64,000 nt of DNA from positions 6,449,501-6,513,500 of the forward strand of contig NC_021191.1 in assembly GCF_000389965.1 (NCBI RefSeq), given 5' to 3'. Of the stretch, positions 61,601-64,000 are shown one piece after another (positions within the stretch are counted from its first letter, which is position 1; each line of letters starts with the position of its first letter). A program made the position numbers and the translations under genes. The stretch is from Actinoplanes sp. N902-109. GTDB lineage: Bacteria; Actinomycetota; Actinomycetes; Mycobacteriales; Micromonosporaceae. The notes under the pieces were generated by a model that had not been told where the DNA came from, did no database searches, and worked only from the letters and a program-made list of their open reading frames with translations.

Positions 61601-63108
61601 TGCCCGAGCCGCCGGAGCCGGACACCATCGGGCACCCCCCGACGAGTGACCTGGAGAAACGGCTGCACGACCTGTGGCGCGAGGAACTGGGCTGCCCGGC
61701 CTTCGATGTCACCCGCACCTTCTTCGACCTGGGTGGGCACTCGCTGTCCGCGGTGCGGCTGCTGCACCGGGTCGCCGAGGACCTGGGCCGCGAGCTCAGC
61801 CTCAAGGACTTCTTCCAGGCGCCGACGGTGCGCTCCGTGGCCGCTCGCCTGGCGGCTGCGCACACCGTTCCGCTGACCTCCGCCCAGCGGCGGATGTGGC
61901 GCCGGCATCAGGCTCACGGCCGCCCCGAGGTGCACACCATGGGCCTGCGCGTCGATCTCACGGGACCGCTCGACCACCTGGCGCTCGCCACCGCCCTGAA
62001 CGAGGTGGTACGCCGGCACGACGCGCTCCGGATCCGGGTCGTGCACCGCGACGGCGTACCGCAGCAGGAGATCGTCGCGCCGTTCCACCTGGACGTACCG
62101 GTCACGGAGCTGCCGAAGGACGAGCAGGTGGTCCAGCGGTGGTGCGCGGAGCAGACCGGGGCGGCCTTCGCCCTCGACCGGGCTCCGCTGCTGCGGGTGC
62201 GCGTCGCTCGCCTTGCCGAGGAGCAGTGGGTGCTGGTCTTCGCTGCGCACCACATCATCGGTGACGGATGGTCCCTGCACCTGCTCTGGCAGGAGATCTC
62301 GGAGCTCTACTCGGCACAGGTCACCGGCCGGACGCCGGCCCCGGCGCCGCCCTCCCGGCAGTTCTCCGAGTACGCCCGCCGGGAACACACCGAGCTGCAG
62401 GGCGATCGGCGGCGGGCCCTCGAGGCGTACTGGCGGGAGCTGCTCGCCGGCGCGGAGCTCGATGCCGCCCTGCCCGGCAACCGTCCCCGACCCGCCCGGC
62501 TGTCCGGACGTGGTGCGGTGCACCGCTGTCACATCGGGGCACACACCACCGCCGGCCTGCGTGCTGTCGCGGAGGAGGCGGGTGCGTCCCTGCCGACGGT
62601 ACTGGCCGCGCGGTGCGGCTTGTGGCTGTCCCGGCTCTGCGGGCGGCAAACGGTGGTGCTGGCCCTGTCGAGCGCCCGCCGGAGCCACCCGGGCGACGAA
62701 ACCGTCGTCGGCTACCTCGGCGAGGCGGTGCCGGTGCGCATCGACGTCGCCGAGGCGGCCGACTTCGCCCAGCTGGTCCGGCACACCGGGGAGCGGCTGT
62801 ACTCCGCTCTCGATCACGAGGCACTCCCGCTGGCCGACATCTGGCAGGCCGCCGACCCCGGACGACCGGCTCTGCTCGCCCCGGACATCATGGTGACCGT
62901 CATGAGCGGCCCGGCCCCGCAGGTGCGCATGGCCGGACTGGTCGCGCAGGTCACGCCGGTGGCGGCGCCCGGTGTGGCCCGGACCGGGCTCTACGTGGTC
63001 CTGACCCCCGCAGCCACCGGCGTCGACGTGGCGATCGAGTACTCCACCGACCTCTTCACCGAGGAGACCGTCGCGTCCTGGGCAGCCGAGCTGGCCGAGC
63101 TCGGCTGA
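52678..63108 (+). CDS. hybrid PKS-NRPS megasynthase with luciferase-like monooxygenase
   Basis: The protein has 3,476 residues; GTG follows AGGAGG. Domains in order: acyl-AMP ligase (1-550; MLSSGSTGAAKA); ACP (Ser588, DLGLTSV); KS (647-1070; Cys802, His938, His978); AT (about 1147-1450; Ser1242 in GHSVGE, His1342 in AFHTS, malonyl-like); ACP (Ser1569); luciferase-like flavin monooxygenase (1682-2034); C (2049-2470; HHIVFDS at 2175-2181, Gly lost); A (about 2495-2980; YTSGSTGRPKG); PCP (Ser3022); C (3065-3476; HHIIGDG at 3192-3198). There is no KR, DH, ER or thioesterase. It should extend a loaded acid by one malonate unit, oxidise the product, couple one amino acid, and pass it through the last C domain to an acceptor. 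Confidence 0.93.
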   Translation: MRDTTSPALSEGPAVQFGGMPRNAVEALLRAARERPEAGVVTINPDGGGSFLSYPDLLDRARRLLGGLRGHGVCPGDHVILRDLAPADFFAAFWGCLIGGIRPVAVAGARDTAARTRDTWHLLDRPLVVGAAADGPAAVAVADLAAAEPAAVEHQPGEDDVAMLMLSSGSTGAAKAARITHRALAEFAAGSAGEMGLRPGDSTLNWLPLDHSGAFFLYHLLPVFAGCTNVHAPTDYVLADPLRWLDLMSARRIAHSWAPMFGYRLVIRAVADGDGRGWDLSALRSLVSGGEQIVPEAVSAFLTAVAPYGVVPESFRPCWGMAETVTAITWGRFIDPGGVRHVLRASLGGDITWAAAGTPAEDVTSLVAVGRPAAGAALRIVDRAGAALPERRAGRLQVRSKRITTGYEHNPEATAQALTADGWLETGDLGFLVDGALVVTGRAKDILIINGQNHSCAEIEAVAGAVPGVTPGAVGAAGIPDAQSGSERLAIGFAVADPADRPAHESTARAIRAALFRVLHLSDVQVTPIPAADFPRTGSGKVRRGELVRMLARTGRVPALSAVREVVAEVLGRTPGADVPFFDLGLTSVALARIRAGLELRLGAPVAATACYEHPTINALAAHLDEPGGAVRARGLAEPAAGPARGIAVIGMAARFPGAADLDQFWDDLREGRNRVTDLGRGAPEDPELRRVAGMLDDVDAFDAGFFGISAKEADLIDAGHRLFLQCCYHALEQGGYAGDTGAARVGVFAGSGMHLYGHQDPAPGGAGTLHAATGTLPDFLATRVAHRLGLTGPAIGVQTACSTSLVAVHLAVQALLQGDADLALAGAAAVRVPQEAGYRYVPGSILSESGRCRPFDIAADGTVGGNGVAAVLLKPLDRALADGDTIHAVIIGSAVNNDGRAKAGFTAPGADGHTAVVREALRRASVPADSISYLEAHGTATPVGDAVEFQALARAMGADTGRTGFCSLGSVKGTIGHLDTCAGMAGLLKTILMLRHRELVATVGLTEPNPGFGWARSPFVPAVERRAWTSPGGPRRAGVSALGVGGTNAHVILEEAPPVVRPGPDSGAVVLALSAADPDSLAELTSRLAADLDTHADRPVADVAATLALGRPHLPYRRAVPGRTNSELAAALRTGTTAGRPARERPLVFVFSGQGNAWLGMGARLYADFPEARLLLDEGERFFRTEFSQSLLTGLLAPASPGKDTQWPAATVQPALFALQAAQFRAWSALGVRPAAVVGHSVGEFAALYAAGALSFADGLALTAERGRLMQATAPGGMLAVTAPAGDVARLAAMTGLEYAAANTADHHVLAGREDTVRRAEALLDREGVPCRRLAVDRAFHTSLMDPVPAALRRHLDRITLRPLDRMLVTAADAVAHATGTTPSPDDLSAQARRPVDFAGSLAVLHAAGHDTFVELGPGRVLSRLGRQALPESFWTASQPGPDGDALWPALAELYERGVDPEWTAVARQGRRTPLPAYPFRRTRFAVPAPPAVVAAPAAAVTPPAAAVTPPAAAVTPPAAAVATPAASPDAGEDRVLRRIAELTAPWLGDRPAAFDPARTFLEQGGDSLTMMAIARDLGAEFGVPVALRDLVERTDTPRKLAQRIVASAPASPPVEVTAPAVPDGPAPHVPVADQERLDRQLARLEHLVGRMEALTDRPIESSAPARVTGTAAPAATTQGCDFSLYFFGDYPDDAERDKYRLIQEAARFADDHGFHTLWLPERHFDSFGALFPNPSVLAAALAAQTSRIRLHAGSVVLPLHQPLRVAEEWSVVDNISHGRAGLCVASGWHANDFVLAPDNFGRHRELMYENLHTLRQLWSGEPMQARSGSGEQVDVRVYPRPVQEQPPLFAAVLANPDSYRRAAEAGLGVVTNLMTQSIDDLAANIALYRRTRQEHGLDPATGRVVVLVHTYLAADHDAARRTAYEPFCAYLRSSLTLLNSVTTSLGVDVDLAAADPDDVEFLLEQAFARYCEDRALIGSVAGCTPVLRGLLAAGVDEVACFVDFGVATDRVLAGLTELDELRRRHLPSAVPAGTGRPEPHQHPASAMSPAQRRIWFLEQLHPGRTSYHEAKSIRFDGPLDVAALRGALERVVRRHPALRSVVTEDGEPRLRVLEHCTIACPLVDRTATDEETAVKELLTGELAAPLNLTTGPLVRAALLRLAPDRHVLLLVAHHIVFDSLSTRIFTRDLAACYRAWPGEATDLPVLLPPAGPTPGAPAADDPGAALRYWTDRLSGAPELHLPTELAAQQRSEGRGAHLARGWSAELAGLARAVGAEHRATVFAVMLGAVAVALWRLSGQDDFVLGAALTRRPGDRQNDIGMYVDTFPLRVGIEENLTFGAFAHRLGACVMAAYQYGAVPFEDVVAALNPARDPGRNPLFQVAVEFESAADDTAFAPALTATPMDLPKDRVPIELTLHLSHGGAGMRCLAEYDADRYDDASVRRLLDYVDLALRHALSDPDVTLRGLPALTEADSVLTAAAAGPPAYPFPGGLHELILDRARRRPDAVALVHGTAETTYRDLDARSERAALRLRARGVTHGDLVAVCLPRGADLIVWLLAILRSGAAYLPVDFALPCARKDFLLADSGAVLLVTGEREPGWPARVPVIDVDDDGPDDPGPLAPVAVAPDDLAYCIYTSGSTGRPKGVDVPHRGPVNLVLWDLAERGPQDTLQWSSPSFDGSVMEIFTTLAGGARLVLVDDDVRYDPAAVAEVIRRDRVARLFMPFTPLKYLMETHPVLPSLRTLVSAGERTGSTPALVDFLVAHPSCTLVNMYGPTEGSVAATAYRVEPGDTQPPVGSPVAGTTIRLLGRDGRPVPIGTPGEIHLAGTGVARGYRNRPDETGAAFLPDPERPGTLMYRTGDLARRRADGLLVYLGRADDQVKIRGHRIEPGEVQRVLLTLPGIRDAAVAARPGTDGEPRLVAWVVPHDRTDGWDPAALGEAAARFLPSYLVPARWVRLDVLPVTPNGKLDRDRLPEPPEPDTIGHPPTSDLEKRLHDLWREELGCPAFDVTRTFFDLGGHSLSAVRLLHRVAEDLGRELSLKDFFQAPTVRSVAARLAAAHTVPLTSAQRRMWRRHQAHGRPEVHTMGLRVDLTGPLDHLALATALNEVVRRHDALRIRVVHRDGVPQQEIVAPFHLDVPVTELPKDEQVVQRWCAEQTGAAFALDRAPLLRVRVARLAEEQWVLVFAAHHIIGDGWSLHLLWQEISELYSAQVTGRTPAPAPPSRQFSEYARREHTELQGDRRRALEAYWRELLAGAELDAALPGNRPRPARLSGRGAVHRCHIGAHTTAGLRAVAEEAGASLPTVLAARCGLWLSRLCGRQTVVLALSSARRSHPGDETVVGYLGEAVPVRIDVAEAADFAQLVRHTGERLYSALDHEALPLADIWQAADPGRPALLAPDIMVTVMSGPAPQVRMAGLVAQVTPVAAPGVARTGLYVVLTPAATGVDVAIEYSTDLFTEETVASWAAELAELG
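57172..57243 (+). repeat. 21-bp tandem repeat in an interdomain linker
   Basis: Three full copies (57172-57192, 57193-57213, 57214-57234) and a partial one encode AAAVTPP units. They form the flexible Ala/Pro linker between AT and the second carrier domain of the megasynthase. Confidence 0.9.
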
Positions 63109-63182
63109 GCGCCGGTCGCCACGGCGGGTGTGGCCGGCGGGCCGGTCTTGTGCTGGGTGTCGATGAGGCGAGATCATCACGC

Positions 63183-64000
63183 ATGCTCGATCCCTCGCCC
63201 GAGGATGGCCGGACCGCACCGGCGGTTCGCACGCCGCGTTTCGTCGGTCGCGATCGGGAGGCGGCGGCGTTGCGCGCGGCGCTGGCCCGGCCCCCGGCGA
63301 TCGTGCTGGTGGAGGGTGAGGCGGGGATCGGCAAGAGCCGGCTGCTGCGGGAGTGGCTGGCCGTGCCGGACCGGCGGACCGCGCTGGTGTCGGTGTGCCC
63401 GCCGCTGCGGGAGTCGCTGACGCTGGGGCCGATCGTCGACGCCTTCATAGCGACCGGGCGCTCGGTGCCGGGCTTGCGGCTCACCGGGCTTGCGGGCGCG
63501 TTGCGGCCGTTGTTCCCGGAGTGGTCGGAGCATCTGCCGCCCGCGCTGCCGCCCCTGGACGATGCGAAGGCGGCCCGGCATCGCCTGTTCCGGGCCCTGG
63601 ACGAGTTGCTGCGGGCGCTGCGGGTCGACGTTCTGGTGCTGGAGGACGCGCACTGGGCCGACGAGGTGACGCTGGAGTTCCTGTTGTTCGTCGTGTCCCG
63701 GCAGCAGTCGGACGGGGTCAGCCTGGTGATCTCCTACCGGCCGGAGGAGGTGGACGACGGGTCGCTGCTGCTCCGGCTGACCTCGCGGTTGCCCGCCGGC
63801 GTGACCCAGCTGCGGATCGCCCTGGCGCCGATGCGGCCGGACGACACGGCGGCGCTGGTGTCCTCGATGCTGGACGGCAACCCGATCTCGCAGGAGTTCA
63901 CCACGTTCCTGCACGATCGGACCGGCGGTGTCCCGCTGGCGCTGGAGGAGTCGGTGCGGCTCATGTGCGATCGTGCCGACCTGGTCTTCCGGGACGGGCA
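63183..64000 (+). CDS. large AAA/LuxR-type (LAL) regulator, N-terminal part
   Basis: ATG 63183 opens a frame that runs off the window. The first 272 residues are an AAA/NTPase domain: FVGRDREAAALRAAL, Walker A VEGEAGIGKSRLL, Walker B VLVLEDAHWAD, and GGVPLALEESV near the end. This is the N-terminus of LAL-type regulators that carry a C-terminal LuxR HTH, not visible here. It lies 74 bases after the megasynthase, so it may be a pathway activator of that block. Confidence 0.85.
   Translation, partial: MLDPSPEDGRTAPAVRTPRFVGRDREAAALRAALARPPAIVLVEGEAGIGKSRLLREWLAVPDRRTALVSVCPPLRESLTLGPIVDAFIATGRSVPGLRLTGLAGALRPLFPEWSEHLPPALPPLDDAKAARHRLFRALDELLRALRVDVLVLEDAHWADEVTLEFLLFVVSRQQSDGVSLVISYRPEEVDDGSLLLRLTSRLPAGVTQLRIALAPMRPDDTAALVSSMLDGNPISQEFTTFLHDRTGGVPLALEESVRLMCDRADLVFRDG

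Noticed and set aside
57514..63219. 1,901-codon minus-strand open frame
   Set aside because: Antisense shadow of the megasynthase caused by high GC3; no domain text.
1..64000. tRNA or rRNA genes
   Set aside because: I saw no cloverleaf-like CCA-ending stretch or rRNA consensus while reading; a covariance search would be needed to exclude small RNAs.

Overview
The window is very GC-rich actinobacterial DNA with short intergenic gaps, frequent ATGA/GTGA start-stop overlaps and GTG starts. The mix of secreted pectate lyases, a GH6 cellulase, large Streptomyces-type regulators and biosynthetic genes fits a filamentous soil actinomycete, most likely a Micromonosporaceae member near Actinoplanes. 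That placement is inference; no rRNA or other marker gene is present.

Left part (1-32 kb), general and accessory genes: a partial alpha/beta hydrolase, an XRE/MmyB-type regulator and a receptor-like Ser/Thr kinase; a broken RAMA-CBS gene of lower GC; a hydroxyquinol ring-cleavage pair (intradiol dioxygenase and maleylacetate reductase) divergent from a GntR regulator and an ACC deaminase; a GH6 cellulase behind a CebR-like box; a GT-C-like membrane protein; a GbsR/MarR-ABC exporter operon; an M1 peptidase; two divergent pectate lyases (PL3 and PL1) sharing a carbohydrate-binding-like module and two LacI-type operators; a LuxR-type regulator; a secreted M4 metalloprotease; a fasciclin protein beside a SigK/RskA-like sigma/anti-sigma pair; a MarR-MMPL pair; an SRPBCC protein and a BrkB/YihY protein; and a small type VII secretion-related island (tandem YbaB-like protein, YxxxE substrate, WXG-like membrane protein).

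Middle part (32.2-48.8 kb), the most unusual region: two divergent operons around one control region. The leftward operon encodes a 32-residue double-glycine precursor peptide (core SAVVPNGCI), a C39 peptidase/ABC exporter, a stand-alone condensation-like acyltransferase, a free carrier protein, an acyl-AMP ligase and a JmjC-type oxygenase. The rightward operon encodes a P450, an AsnRS-like class II core, an unknown protein, a ProRS/ThrRS-like protein, a complete methionyl-tRNA synthetase, an MccF-like S66 peptidase, a Cys-rich PP-loop ATPase, a methyltransferase and a PLP aminotransferase. Three synthetase-like genes with an MccF homologue and a leader-peptide exporter suggest an undescribed acylated ribosomal peptide or Trojan-horse aminoacyl-adenylate mimic with built-in self-protection. 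That product is inference.

Right part (48.6-64 kb): an AfsR-type SARP/NB-ARC/TPR regulator followed by a 53-residue secreted mini-protein (possible peptide signalling pair), a truncated transposase-like HTH gene, and a 3,476-residue PKS-NRPS protein (AMP ligase-ACP-KS-AT-ACP-luciferase-like monooxygenase-C-A-PCP-C). The window ends in an AAA/LuxR-type regulator. The two biosynthetic blocks could be one cluster or two neighbouring ones; the sequence alone does not decide.
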